A stretch of DNA of 64,000 nt from Limonium bicolor (taxonomy: Eukaryota; Streptophyta; Magnoliopsida; Caryophyllales; Plumbaginaceae): positions 166,647,074 through 166,711,073 of the forward strand of contig CM041780.1 in NCBI GenBank assembly GCA_023374045.1, given 5' to 3'. The position numbers and the translations under genes are program-made. The notes under the pieces were generated by a model. That model saw nothing but the letters and a program-made list of their open reading frames with translations, did no database searches and was not told the DNA's origin. Of the stretch, positions 22,505-35,180 are shown piece after piece (within the stretch, counting starts at the first letter, position 1; each line of letters opens with the position of its first letter).

Positions 22505-25500
22505 TGTAACACCCCTACCGCTAATCCCGTCATTACCGTCTAATCATCTCATACCTCCATACGTACGCAGCGGATACTTCCTTACACAACGGCGGGTGAT
22601 ACAATGCCGTTAGCCACCCACGTGACTAACAAGGCCTACTTCCATTACAACATCGGTCTGATGGACCGGAATACCCGAGTGCAAACAATACAATTCATAC
22701 TTCAAATTCCAAACCGAGTACAACAATTCTCCATTCATACATTGCTCAATGCTTACGATACAATATACCGAGTTTCCTAAAGTACAATTCCAAAATACAA
22801 CATTCCTCACAAGTTTATACATACTTATCAAAGTCTAACCTCCTACCCATATCTCACAAGTCTACACGTTTTCCAAAATACATAAGGGCGCACCGCTTGG
22901 TACACCGGTAGTTCAAAGGCTACAAGCCCGTATACAACTCATTACAATAACCAAGTTAACCCTAGCTACTAAGCATAGCAAACCGCTCTCTCTTTCTCGA
23001 CCATTTAGCTTCTTGGGTACCTGGAAAGTAAAAACAGTGCCCCAGGGGCTCAGCAAAAGCTACATATGAAATTCGCATATCCCGCGTGCTAACGGGGGTA
23101 CGCTGACTACTTGGTCGAATACATGGAGTTCATTTTATTTATACATGCATACATGCTATAATGAACAATTATACATTCATACCATAGTACATACATACAT
23201 ACAATCCGATACACACAAAGGAAGACAATCACAAGTCAACCGTACATACTTACCGAGGTGCTGAGATACAATTCTCAAGTTCATACACAATACTTGTTAG
23301 TTACTTACTCATCCGGGTTAATCGGATGTACTTTACTCTTTTACTCGAGATCAATGACTTACACCAGCCATGATCTTATAATACCAAATACTTTCTTACT
23401 TTAATACTCAAGTCAAGTCGGTGTGACCTCCGGGCAGGGACTACTATATCCCACCACTGGGCATTAGGTTGGCTCACTAATCCAGGTTGCTACCCATTTA
23501 AGGGGTTCAGACCATGGAAAAGATTAAGGCCAGGAATCGGATCCAACCTCTTGTGTCTCCTCATCCTCACGCATGGCCGAAACTATATCGGGCTTCTCAA
23601 ATACTCCAAATTACTCAATTCTCAAAGTTAGAGTGTTAGGTGGTTAGGGAGTTAGTGAGAGGCCCACAACATCAAACCAATCAAGGTTGTCACAACCAAT
23701 CAATCAACACTTCCAATTCAGCCACAATTCCACCAATGCACAATATTCTCACATCCAAGTGGTTCATCCACATTACACATTTCATGAATTATACACACTT
23801 CAAGTTCAAATACCATCCAACAAGGAACAATACATGGCAAGCACAAGAAAGTGCAATAAACCCGATTCGTGCATTTTATCTTATTTAGGTGGTCACACAT
23901 AACACACGAACACACAAATCAGGTAGCCAAGGTAGCATACAGGGCATGAGAAAATCATACCGTTCACCGTAGTTGTTCGATCACCGACTCTCCATCGGAG
24001 TCCAATCATTTCCAATCCTATACATACATAGAATCGGACAGTTAATTATCTATCATTAACCTAACCGTTTCCTTATTGAGGTCTCCCGATTTACAATTTA
24101 CTGACTCCTTACAACTCATACTTGGTTACACAATTCATTCACTTCTCATTATTCCTTAAGCCCGTTTCCATATGTTCTTATGCACATACTATTTACTTCT
24201 TACCATCATTACTCTCCTAATAGTGTGCTATTTAAGCTCCACATTTTTTTGTTTGGACCCGACCGACCCACAGTGTGACCCGACCGACCCAAACCCTCCT
24301 GGGTCGGTCGAAGTCAGTAAGCAATCGGGTCTTGAAGTCTCATCCCGACCGACCCACAATTGACTCAACCTTCTGGGTCGGTCGAAGTCAGAAAGTTTAC
24401 AGTTTGAAAATTCGTGCCCGACCGACCCAAACCGACTCAACCTCCTGGGTCGGTCGAAGTCAGTAGGCATACGATTTGGAAGTTTTAGCTCGACCAACCC
24501 ACGACCGACTCAACCCTCTGGGTCAGTCGAGGTCAGAATTGCCCCTATGAATTTGTTTCAGCTTCATTCTTCTACCCATTTCTTCTCCAATCTTCCTACA
24601 TGTGATCTAACATGTTTTAACACTAATTAGGCACTCTAAACTTCCTTAAATCATTTGGTCAAATCCATTACCCAATCCTTGCTTAATTTTACACAACTCT
24701 CACTCTTAATCTTCTTCCTTAAATTCTTGCTACAGATTTTGCCTCTTCTTTACTCTTTCCATAGTTTACACTTAATGCTATTCTAGCACACACTCACATC
24801 ATTCCTCATTCCCAAATTCACCCAAATACATCATTCTCTTCTCATCCAAAACCAAGGTGACTAGCCACTCAAGTTCACCTTTACAACACCTAGTCATTCA
24901 TAGGTTCTTTTCTCCTTAACTAAAACACTTAAGTCCTCAAGTTCCTAGGGCCATTTTGACAGAGGTTCCCTACAATTCTAAGCATTCTCACCACATTATT
25001 TTACTCATACAACTCAGTTCCACATCCCTGTTTATTCAAGACATTAACAACACTAAAATAGTTCACTCTCTTACTCAATATTTTCTTGCACAAGCTCAAC
25101 AATAATCTCATTGTACAATCACTTAAACACTTGGCTCTAAGGCCATTAAACATCAACACAATTCATACTAAGATACCTTTCCATCATTTGTTTTACCTTT
25201 ACTATAGTTATACAATACTTAGGCATTAAAAATTCTGTTTCACACTACCTACAAAAAGCTCAAGGATAAGTTCATTTACCTTTAACTTGCTAGTTTCCTT
25301 CATTTCCTTCTTCCTTCTCCTTTACTTGCTCTTTCCTTATCCCTTCTTGTTCTTGTTCTTGGCTCACAAAATCAGTAATGCTACAGCCATCTACACCAAA
25401 ATACTAACTTAGAAACTCATCCTTAAACTAACATAGAACTCAATTCATTTCAAGGTTTATAAGGGGGCATTTACCTTAGGCTTCTTGGTGGGACTTTTGG

Positions 25501-26592
25501 ACAGCAATGAGGCAAGATTCCAAGCTCCAAAATGACTAACCAAAACCGGCTGGAATGGGAAGAAAACAAGAGCTCAACTTGGATTATCGTTTTGCAAAGG
25601 AGAGCTAGAAAAAGATGGACCTTTAAGCCCCTTTTTTACCTTAAAACAATGTGGAGATGGAGGGGGTCACAATGGTGTTCTTCAAGCCCAAAATGAGCTA
25701 CAGAAATGGTGATCAAGATGGAGAATTTCAACTTTTAAGAGGTGGAAAAGTGAAGCCCAAGAGAAGAGGAGTTCAATGGTGTAATTTTTATGAGATTAGG
25801 AGTTGATTTGCACCTTCAAAAATGGAAGAGAATGAGAGTGCTGGGTGGAGGTCTCTAAATCGCCATTAACAGGCTGGAGGAAGAAGAAAATTCAGAAGAA
25901 AGGAGGGAGTACGGGTGGGAGAGGGCTGGTAGAGAGGAGAGAGAATTACTTTTGCTTTTGTACTTTATTTCTTTACTTATTTGTCTTTTAGCATATAAGG
26001 AAGGAATTAAGAGAGTGAGAGGAGGGGGAAAATCGGCACCCACACAGCCCACACACACAAGTCTAATTTTTAATTTGCAAAGGGGGAAGTTATTTTGGTT
26101 TTATTACAACTAACACCCCACAAGTTCTAGTTTTTACATTATTCACTAACAGGAACCCGTTTTCCGGAATCTTCTCGTTTAATTAATTTAATGGTCCTAG
26201 ACCTTCACTAATGTCTAATTATAGACATTTGATTGACTAAAATTATTACGGGTCTATTTGACCCACTTAAAGTCACGTTTTCCCGGTTCCCTCGAAAAAC
26301 GCGCTTTAAGGTTCGTTTGTGTTTTAATCCGTTTTAAGGATCTATTTTCTTCGGGAATTGTTCCCACAAGTTTATTTAGGCATAATTAAGCCTTAGGAAC
26401 CCATCTAGGATCCTAGTCAAGTCACATACCTCCTATGGTTATGTAATGCTCATTTTACATTTTTCACTTTTTAAGCGTTTTCTCTTTTCTTTTGGTTTTA
26501 TTTCCTTCACCAATATTCCTTAGGCACCATTAGGCCCTTAAATACTATATTAGAATAATTTTAATCACTATAATTAAGTTCGGGGTATTTCA
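22505..26592 (-). mobile_element. Solo Ty3/gypsy LTR, 4.1 kb, minus orientation
   Basis: Bounded by TGTAACACCCC at 22505 and GGGGTATTTCA ending at 26592, so on the minus strand it runs TGAAATACCCC ... GGGGTGTTACA. That pair of ends is typical of Tekay-like plant LTRs. The flanks are CCTAG (22500-22504) and CCTAT (26593-26597), a 5-bp duplication with one mismatch. No gag or pol lies inside and no second LTR is adjacent, so this is a solo LTR left by recombination. It is unusually long for one. A stretch near 23000-23100, on the minus strand, reads GAGCCCCTGGGGCACTG before a pyrimidine tract and CAG/GTACC, like the 5' leader of related LTRs. It is diverged from the copy at 1-2558. Confidence 0.8.
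24256..24537. repeat. Palindromic GACCGACC/GGTCGGTC array in the solo LTR
   Basis: About three and a half units of roughly 85 bp, each pairing CCCGACCGACCCA with TGGGTCGGTCGAAGTCAG. Short open frames found here on both strands are by-products of the repeat. Confidence 0.8.
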
Positions 26593-29500
26593 CCTATATA
26601 AGTTATCGTTGTGATAGTGGATAAGACAAAGATAATACTTGATCTTCGGTACATAAACAAGATTAACTAGGATTTCTACAATGGTAAATTCCTAAATCTA
26701 ATATTGAGTAATTTTTAACAAAAGTGAACCTCCATTGACATAGAGAACTCTTATTTTCATGGTCGTCTTAGTTCTAGGTGAATCAAGGAAGTAACAAATA
26801 CAGTTAGACACATTTTGGCAAGGTCTTGTGTTTTGGTGCTCTATCTTTACGACTCCTTTTTGCAAATTTGAAGTGAGTTAAACCCAGCCTTACTACTCTT
26901 CTTTCCTCCCATGCAAGAGGGTAAAACAACCTAACTCAAAAGGAGAATAGGTGTTGGTATTATTCTTGTCCAAACCGACACCAAGAAGGTAGATCTATGT
27001 TTCTTCCTTGCCTTCATTCGAAAAACTCCTTAATTATTGCTCAAAATGTCACTTTTGCTCATCCTTTTCTCCATGTACAAATGGGAAACTCTTGAAGCCT
27101 TGTCTTAGGTTTAAGGTTCCAAAGTTCACGAGAAGAGATCAAGAAAAACAAAACCTAAAGTAAGTGGTGTTGTGAGGAACTATACTTTTCCTTAATACTG
27201 ACCTTAAGTACCAAAGACTTGGTGTTCATTCATTTCTCCTAAAGGCCAAAAATAAAGGGTATAAATCTACCTTCAAACAAGCCCTAAAGTACTTTATTAT
27301 GATAGGTTATATGTTTAAATGGTTTATGATAATGTTGTGGTTATTAGTGTAAGAATTTGGTTCAAAACAATGTCTAAGACTTTGGTTAGTTGGAGGATAT
27401 AGTAAACCTAAGAACTTGAAGTAAAACTTTGGTTATTTGGAGGATATAGTAAACCAAAAGTAAGGGTATACGTAAAATATGGGATTAACTTAGGAGAAAA
27501 GGGGCTTTGATGGTTATGAGAAAATTATGAGTAGATTTGGTAATTTTCAAAAGCTATGGGTGTTGTTAGGTAATTTTGGGAAGAAAATGTAAGTGGTTGG
27601 TGGTTTTAGTAGTTGGAAAACTTAAGAGTAAAAGTTTAGGTTTGACTTGGAAAAATGGATCTTGGATATGTATGATAAAGATAAGGGTGAATTTGGTAAA
27701 TTTAGGAAACTATGGGTTGAATTGGTAATTTAAGCAACATAGGGTGCCGATTTGGAAATAAGGAAAAGGGAGGTGGTTAGTTCTTAAAAAAGATTATTGG
27801 GAACCTAGAGTATTAATGGGTCATTAGGTGAAGTGGTTTAGACTTAAGAGTGAATTTAGGTGATGAACACAAGACGAGTAGACTTTAATCTTACTTAAGT
27901 TAAATAGATGTGAAGTTCATGGGTTATAAGTACACTAATGTTAAATAATGATTTAAATAGTAATAATAGAAGTTAATTTTTGAAAAATTATAATAGAAGT
28001 TAATTAGGATAAGTTAAGGTCTCAAATGGCTAGGTTAATGACTTGACCAAATTAATAAAATAGAAACTTTAGGTTAAAGCAAGGTCTGGTATAAGGGTGT
28101 TAGGTTCTAGTGTAAGAAAAATAAGAATGATATGTTTCAATTATGAACTAATAAACTAAGGGTTAGTGATAATGGTAGTTGGAAGGGGAGATTAATAAAT
28201 GGAAAAGGGACAATTAAGGAGTAAAATTAAGTTAGATGGAAAGACTGATATTTGGTGTCGATTTAGGTATTAACTTGTTTAAGCTATAAATATGATAAAA
28301 AATGTAACTTATGATTACCTAACAGAGGACCTTTAAATTCAATTTGATGGAACTGGCAATTTAAAAAGAATAAACTACCATGAACCAAAAGTAATGGGAT
28401 GTTTGATAAATTGTCTCATTTTCCAATCTAGGACTGGGATAACCTACTGCTTGGGATTGGGTGTTGTTTGGATCACGTAAACAAGGAATGGTTTATATTA
28501 TCTGAATGCCTCGAGGGTTTGCCTTGGATTTGTGTGCTTACTTGTATTGTGTGACAAGAAGATATGCATGCTATAATTATAATTATTCATGTAAATGGTT
28601 TTGTATGATTTTGATCTGTTCGCTTATCTACGGAATGTGTGTGCATTGATTTAAACCAAAGGAACAACCACTATTTGTACACTTATAAAATAGAAATGAA
28701 CTTGAGGAATGTGATATTATTGAAAGTAAGACAAGATATTGAAATTCATTATTAATTATGAAAAATTCTGAAGAACTTTTCTTAAGCAATTAAGTGAAAA
28801 GCCTTAATAAATGACAAGTGAGAATTGGATCAAGATTACATTGCATTAACAATGCTGGAACTCATATCCATTGAATAATAAGGTACCTAAGTACATTCCT
28901 TAGGTAAATGTGGTTTAAAACATTAATAAATGATGGGAAAACTACCATGAGAATCTAAGCTGGGAAACTTGGTTGCACGTTGTGTACACGAGTGGATGAC
29001 TGAGAACAGGCCCGCTCCTTGGTAAATCCAACGATCTCATTGATCGTTGGTCGGGTCGTCCCGTCTGGCACACTTACTACCTGTAGGTCCCCCGCCTTAT
29101 AACAAGGGAAAATTGAGAGATGTGTCCACCTTCTAACATGGCGGCACAACAAGTTAATGGAAAGATAAAACTTGAGATTCTAAATATCTAAAATGTATAT
29201 AACACTCAAGAAATTCTATGTGAAAACTGTAAAACTCATAAATTTCATAAAGAATATAACAAATTAAATGGAAGATTAAAACACCCTTAAGCTTAATTAT
29301 CACTCAAATGATGATTATGTTGTGTTATCCATATGAATGGTTAGTTGTTGCTTAAGTTTATTTACTAAGTATTGGCATTGTGGATTTGTGTTTTTTTAGA
29401 CAATTGCTTATTGATTTTAGATTTCTGAATATATTAAAATGGAAGGTATGCCAACTTTGACCAAATAATCTAAGTGTAGCCGAAGGTGTATGATGAATGC

Positions 29501-30138
29501 ATGATATCATACTCAGAGTTGGGTGGAGCCCTTAAACTATGTTTTTATAGGTATGTAGGCGGAAATGCTTAGCCGGAGTGTGAGAATAGGTAACTCCGGG
29601 ATAAATGTTAAATAGTGTGCATAGGTAAATGTGTTTATGTAGTCATGCACAACATTCCTATTAGTTGGTTGGTAGCCTTGTTGTTCATTTAGGCGTACAA
29701 CAATGGTTGTGCATTTAGGTGTACAATGACAGTAACATTTCGTTAAGGTTAGATTATTTATGCTTCTATCAAGAGGAGGTGGCAGCTCTGTTCGGAAGTC
29801 TGTGATGTCCGGTGCGTTTGAGGTGGTGGTGGATGTTTGCAACCCTGACCAACGAACAAGGAACATACATGCTTTGCGCCTCTGTTCATTCTCTTCACTC
29901 ACGATAATTTTGCAACCCTGGTTGAAGAACAAGGAACATACATGATTTGTGCCTCTATTCACTATCTTCTTGCTAGAAAAAAAAAGGTGAAACGGGTTCA
30001 CCCACTTCACCCTCAGGTGATGGGTGATACAAGTGCGGGTGATAAAATTTCAGATGACGGGTCGGGTCAGGTCCGGTGACACGGGTGAAAACGGGTGATA
30101 GGTGCGAGTGAAGCGTCATCCAATCCAAACCCGACCCA
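26593..30138. other. Decayed retroelement territory without intact gene
   Basis: No long open frame. 26620-27100 on the plus strand has stop-riddled phrases resembling reverse transcriptase and possibly RNase H. 28950-29150 (AACAGGCCCGCTCCTTGG and nearby) and 29500-29590 resemble internal parts of plant Ty3 LTRs in plus orientation. 29835-29975 is a two-copy tandem duplication of about 80 bp containing GAACAAGGAACATACATG. 29985-30138 is rich in GGGTGATACGGGT-like words. Assignments are weak. Confidence 0.35.
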
Positions 30139-30147
30139 TTATCATCG

Positions 30148-30772
30148 CAGCGTGTCTTAGCTACAACCGGATGTAGCAATTCTGACTACATTCGCTGAGG
30201 TGTCAAGTTTTTTTTTTTACAGAAAAGTACAATGGATGGTATAAGGGTTATAGTGCATATAACGTAAAAGAAAATTTGTACATATTGTCATACAAATCTG
30301 TACAAATGTTCATTAAAATATGTAAATTCTCACGTAAAAACATGTACATCCTCACATTAAAAACATAAAGATGGTCACATAAACCTTTACAAATCATTAA
30401 ATATGTACAACCTCAGATTAAAATACGTACATATAAGGGTGAAAATATGTACATATGGCCATACAAACATGTACAGATGTTCATTAAAGAACATGTACAG
30501 ATGTTCATTAAAGAACATGTACATTCTCACATTTGAACATGTACATTGTCACATTAAAACATGTACATTCTCACATTAAAATATGTACATATATCCTCAC
30601 ATTAAAATATCATCGTATACATGTAAAAATATTTTTTTTAAAAGTTGTCAAAACATATCCATGACTGGTCTTGTTTTGAAAAGCTTGAATTTAGATAAAT
30701 AATGATATAATTTTTTTTCACAATGTTGGATGTACCTAGATGGCTACGGTGAGTTGTAGCCAAGAATTTGAC
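30148..30772. mobile_element. Mutator-like element, copy 2 (625 bp)
   Basis: Identical 9-bp duplication TTATCATCG at 30139-30147 and 30773-30781. The ends CAGCGTGTCTTAGCTACA and, inward from the right, GTCAAATTCTTGGCTACA match the family ends of copy 1 at the same offset from the TSD. The right third carries the shared subterminal block. The middle is a minisatellite of ACATGTACATTCTCACATTA-like units (about 30290-30610). Non-coding and MITE-sized. Confidence 0.88.
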
Positions 30773-30781
30773 TTATCATCG

Positions 30782-30915
30782 TTAGTTCTGACTGTATATA
30801 TTGGCCACACCATTGTACTTGTAAATATACGCCGAGAGATTGAGGAAATATACAGTGAACAATTTTTCCTTCAATATCACATAAACTACTTTAAATATTG
30901 GTAATACTTACCTTA
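30782..30915 (+). repeat. Possible copia LTR remnant
   Basis: GACTGTATATATTGGCC then ACTTGTAAATATACGCCGAG and AGAGATTGAGGAAATATACA resemble the promoter and R/U5 region of short plant copia LTRs. No partner LTR is nearby. Confidence 0.3.
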
Positions 30916-30920
30916 CAATA

Positions 30921-31499
30921 TGTTGGGAAAAATAGGGTGCGAGATGGAGACAAGAAATACAAACAAGCGAGACCCGAAAAATTGATGGAGATGACACACG
31001 ATATTTTAACGAGGAAAACCCCTTGAATGTAGGGTAAAAACCTCGGGATCGAAAGCACCGATCCAAACCTTCCACTATAACAATAATGGGATTACAATGG
31101 TGATCTTCTTCGAATAAATATCGAAGGCTCTAGCTCTCAAATTTTGTAGAAATAACAAAAAGGGAACAAACAAGAATTAGAAAAAGAAGCTATAAACTCT
31201 TTCTTTTTCCTCTTTGTTTTTCCTCTCCTTTTACTCTCTTTGCACACTTGTGCAGCTTGTTTGATCCTCTCCTCAAGTTCTAAATGCTTGAACTTGGATG
31301 ATGAAAAACAACTCAAGTTATGTGGGTATTTATAGGAAATGAAGTGTGGTAATAGAGTATGAATTTCAATGTGAAATGAACTTACCAAAGTCATAATAAG
31401 TGTGCCACCTACCTTGAATTATTTACCTCCCTTGATTTACATGTGGTTGATTAAATTTTCAACCTTGGTAGGCTACCAACTAGGAGGAAGTTTCTAACA
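30921..31499 (-). repeat. 3' LTR of the Tork-like element
   Basis: Differs from 44000-44578 at three positions, one near 31055 and two adjacent near 31471. The polypurine tract is at 31500-31512 (GGAGGGGGAGATT on the minus strand). An 85-codon frame in both LTRs has no known domain and is conserved only because the LTRs are copies. Confidence 0.92.
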
Positions 31500-31631
31500 A
31501 ATCTCCCCCTCCGACGAGTTGGGGAGCCATTACTCCAGCTCCATGGCAGCATCTTTCAAACTTAGTGACTGGAATGACCTTGGTCATCATGTCGGACCAG
31601 TTGTCATCGGTGTGAACCTTCTCTAGATAGA

Positions 31632-34600
31632 CTAGTTCTTCTCAATTACATCCCAGGGCCAGTGATATCGAACATCAATATGCTTTGTCCGAGAATGATA
31701 ACTTGGATTCTTAGCTAGGTGAATAGCGCTTTGGTTATCACATCGAAGCTCGTAGCGTTCTTGCTCATGGCCAAGTTCTTGCATGAAACCCTGCATCCAA
31801 ACATCTCTTTGCACGCTTCTATAGCTGCAATATACTCTGCCTCGGTGGTTGACAAAGCAACACATTCTGAAGCTCGACTGCCATGAAGCTCCCCCTGCAA
31901 AGGTAAGTAGGTAACCCGAAGTGGATTTCTGTGAGTCGACATCACCGGCAAGATCTGCATCTGTGTATCCTTCTAGCACAGGTTCTCCTCTTCCGAAACC
32001 CAACACCTCTTGGTGGTGCCTCGAAGATATCTGAAGATCCACTTAACCGCACTCCAATGATCTTTGTCGGGATTAGATAGAAAGCGACTAACAACTCCGA
32101 CTGCATGAGCTAGGTCAGGTCGTGTGCACACCATGGCATACATGAGGCTACCCACAGCTGATGGATAGGGAACCTTTTCCATCTCAGCATCTCCTGCTGA
32201 TGATCTCTGACTTGAACTTAACTTGAAGTGAGAAGCTAATGGTGTACGTACTGGTTTCGCTTTTCCATGTTGAACCTTTCAAGAACCTTTTCTACATATT
32301 GTTCTTGAGATAACCACAATAACTTCTTTGACCGATCTCGAGTGATTGTCATGCCTAGGATCTTCTTTGCTGGTCCTAAATCTTTCATAGCAAAGGATCC
32401 ACTGAGTGCCTTCTTCAAGGCTGCTATTTTGGTTGCATCCTGGCCAATCACGAGCATATCATCTACATAAAGAAGTAGAATGATGAAGTCACCAGTTGAA
32501 TACCTCTTAATAACACACAGTGATCGGTGACTGTCTTCTTGAAATTGTGTTTGATCATGAAAGACTCAAACTTTTTGTACCACTGTCTCGGTGCTTGTTT
32601 CAAGCCATAAAGGCTCTTGTTAAGCCTACATACCAAGTGTTCTTTCCCAGGGACTTCAAACCCTTCTGGCTGATCCATGTATATCTCTTCCTCTAATCAC
32701 CGTGAAGGAACGCCGTCTTCACATCCATCTGCTCAATCTCCAAGTCTAAGCAGGCAGCTAAACTGAGTACAACTCGGATAGATGAATGTTTTACCACTGG
32801 CGAGAATATCTCCTCGAAGTCTATCCCTTTCTTCTGACTGAATCCTTTCACAACTAACCTGGCTTTATATCTTGGTTTTGAACCGTTATCTTCCATCTTC
32901 AAGCGATACACCCATCTATTTTTCAACGCACGCCTGCCTTTGGGTAACTCTACTAGGTCATACGTCTGATTCTCATGCAAGGATTGCATTTCCTCTTGCA
33001 TGGCTTCCATCCAATCAGTGTTATGATCATCAGTAATGGCCTCTTCAAAACATTCTGGCTCACCTTCATCTGTGAATGCAGTATACTCATCAGATGGATA
33101 TCTTGAGGTAGGTCGCTTCTGTCTAGTAGATCGTCTTAACTGAGGCTCCTCATGAAGGCCGTGCTCGGTAGGTACTTCATGGGTTTGTGTTGGCTCAGTT
33201 TCATCAACACCATGTTCTACTGGTGGAGTCTCTTGATCATCGTTGGCATTGACATCTCCTAGTGCACCTTGATCATGGCCATGAACTACTGGTACAGGAT
33301 CTTGGTTGGGGATAATGATGCTCGTGGCTTTGATGGGTTGCTCTCGATCCTTGGTTGTTTGATCTTCGAAGAAGACTACATCTCTACTTCTGACAATCTT
33401 CTTAGCTTTAGGATCCCATAGCCGATAACCCATCTCATCCTTTGGTGAACCAAGGTAGATACATTCCTTGGTCTTAGCATCCAACTTTGAGCGTTCATCC
33501 CTTGGAATGTGGACGAATGCTCGACACCCAAACACCTTGAAAGTGTTGTAGTTGACCTTCTTCCCAGACCATATCTCCTCTGGAATCTCTCCGGACAATG
33601 GAACTGATGGTGAGCAGTTGATGATGTCTACTGCCGTCTTTACTGCTTCACCCCAGAAGTACTTGGACAGTTTGGCATGTGACAACATACATCGAACTCT
33701 TTCAACAATAGTTCGGTTCATACGCTCTGCTAAACCATTCAATTGTGGAGTCTTTGGTGGTGTCTTCTCAAGCCTAATACCTAGGCTCCTACAAAAAGTA
33801 TCAAAAGGGCCACGATATTCTCCCCCGTTGTCGGCACGAACACACTTCAACTTTTTACCGGTCTCACGCTCCACTTTGGCATGAAACTCCTTGAAGGTAT
33901 CAAGTACCTGGTCCTTAGATCTCATCAGGTACAACCATACTTTTCTTGAGTGGTCATCAATGAAGGTGACAAAATATAATGCACCGCCCAAAGATTTCTC
34001 TGTCATAGAGCACACATCAGTGTGTACTAATTCCAGTATGCTTCTTCTCCTACTTGGTCGGTAGGAAGTGTGAAAAGCAACTCTATTTTGTTTTCCAGCC
34101 AAACAGTCGGTGCATGGCTTTAGAGTTTCACCTTTAACGTTGGGAAGTAGTTGCTTGCGGGCAAGGATTTGCAATCCCTTCTCACCCATATGGCCGAGTC
34201 GCCGGTGCCATAACTCCAAATCTGCACCACTACAAGCTACATTAATCTCCCCCTTGCTCGGTTTACCATGCATTATGTAAAGAGAGCCTTGTTTTTGTAC
34301 ACGAGCAAATATCATATTTCCCATAGCAAGCTTCCACTTTCCACCTCCGAAGTTGCTGATCATATTGGCATCGTCAAGTTTACCGACTGACATGAGATTT
34401 AGACGCATGTCAGGGACATGTCTAACATCCTTCAATATTAATTTGCAGCCTGTGTTTGTCATCATCTCGATATCTCCTTTGCCAATGATCTTGCTTCTTC
34501 CTTCATTTCCCATCTTCACAATTCCAAAGTCACTACTTTGGTAGTTTGAGAATAGATCTCGATTTGGGGAAACATGAAAGGATGCTCCAGAGTCAATGAC

Positions 34601-34681
34601 CCATGAACAATCACCAAGAGCTAAATTTAGTGACTCGTCAATTTTGGTGATGAAGACCTCTCCATCATCCTTTGAAGCCAC
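31632..34681 (-). pseudogene. pol: Tork-like copia Pol, frameshifted
   Basis: Read leftward from 34681. The first 662 codons are intact and hold the protease with [12 protein letters not shown] (about residues 28-39), the GAG-pre-integrase finger ([19 protein letters not shown]), the integrase core with [15 protein letters not shown] and the catalytic E region (LAERMNRT), and the start of RT to [12 protein letters not shown] at 32693. RT continues in another frame from 32678 (LYGLKQAPRQWYKKF) and shifts again just before the catalytic YVDD near 32455. The RT connection, with KKILGMTITRD, follows at 32457-32236. RNase H is at 32000-31640 with YTDADLAGD, LSTTEAEY and KHIDVRYHW, in two frames. 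At least five frameshifts and a stop inactivate the copy as sequenced. Gag lies just upstream in the same direction. Confidence 0.92.
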
Positions 34682-34739
34682 AGTTGTTGTTGATCTTTAT
34701 TCGGCTTGATCTTGATTGGTACTGTCTGCTTTCTGGTCT

Positions 34740-35180
34740 CGAATGAACTTACAACATTCGGATTTCTTGTGGCCCGGTTTGCCACAATAATAACATGTGA
34801 ATCGGCTTCTTGACTTGATCTCCCCCTGAATCGATCGCCCTTATGTCCGCGACCTTTATTCGTTGCTCATTTCTTCCACGATTTTCAGCAACGTTCGCCT
34901 CTGTCTGTATTGTGGAGAAACCACGTTCTTTTCTCCTAGCCTCTTCATTAAGAAGGCTATCGGTGACCGTGTCCAAGGTAATTTTACCTTCAGGGGCTGA
35001 ATTGCTGAGAGTGACCACCAAGGTATCCCAGCTCTCTGGAAGAGAACTGAGAAGTAACAATGCTTGCAGCTCTTCATCGATCGTCATTGACACCTTCGCT
35101 AACTTGTTGACGAGACCTTTGAAGTTGTTCAAATGCTCGATCATGCTTTGGCCATCTTTGTATTCAAGCTTTACTAGTTG
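34740..35180 (-). pseudogene. gag: Tork-like copia Gag, 3' part
   Basis: Downstream half of the split gag. From 35144 it reads the UBN2-type Gag core (for example LLLSSLPESWDTLV). A frameshift follows near 34850. Then comes a zinc knuckle C-YY-C-GKPG-H-KKSE-C at about 34800-34750, just before the protease. The Ty3 element at 35181-43568 separates it from the N-terminal part. Confidence 0.88.

Noticed and set aside
24228..24497. Complementary frames on both strands of the solo LTR
   Set aside because: By-products of the GACCGACC palindromic array.
30290..30610. Regularly spaced ACATGTACAT repeats considered as a CRISPR-like array
   Set aside because: Spacers are not unique, units vary in length, and the array is internal to a Mutator-like element in a plant genome.
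31137..31394. An 85-codon frame present in both Tork-like LTRs (also 44216-44473)
   Set aside because: Its identity in the two LTRs only reflects LTR duplication. Composition is low-complexity and no domain is recognisable.
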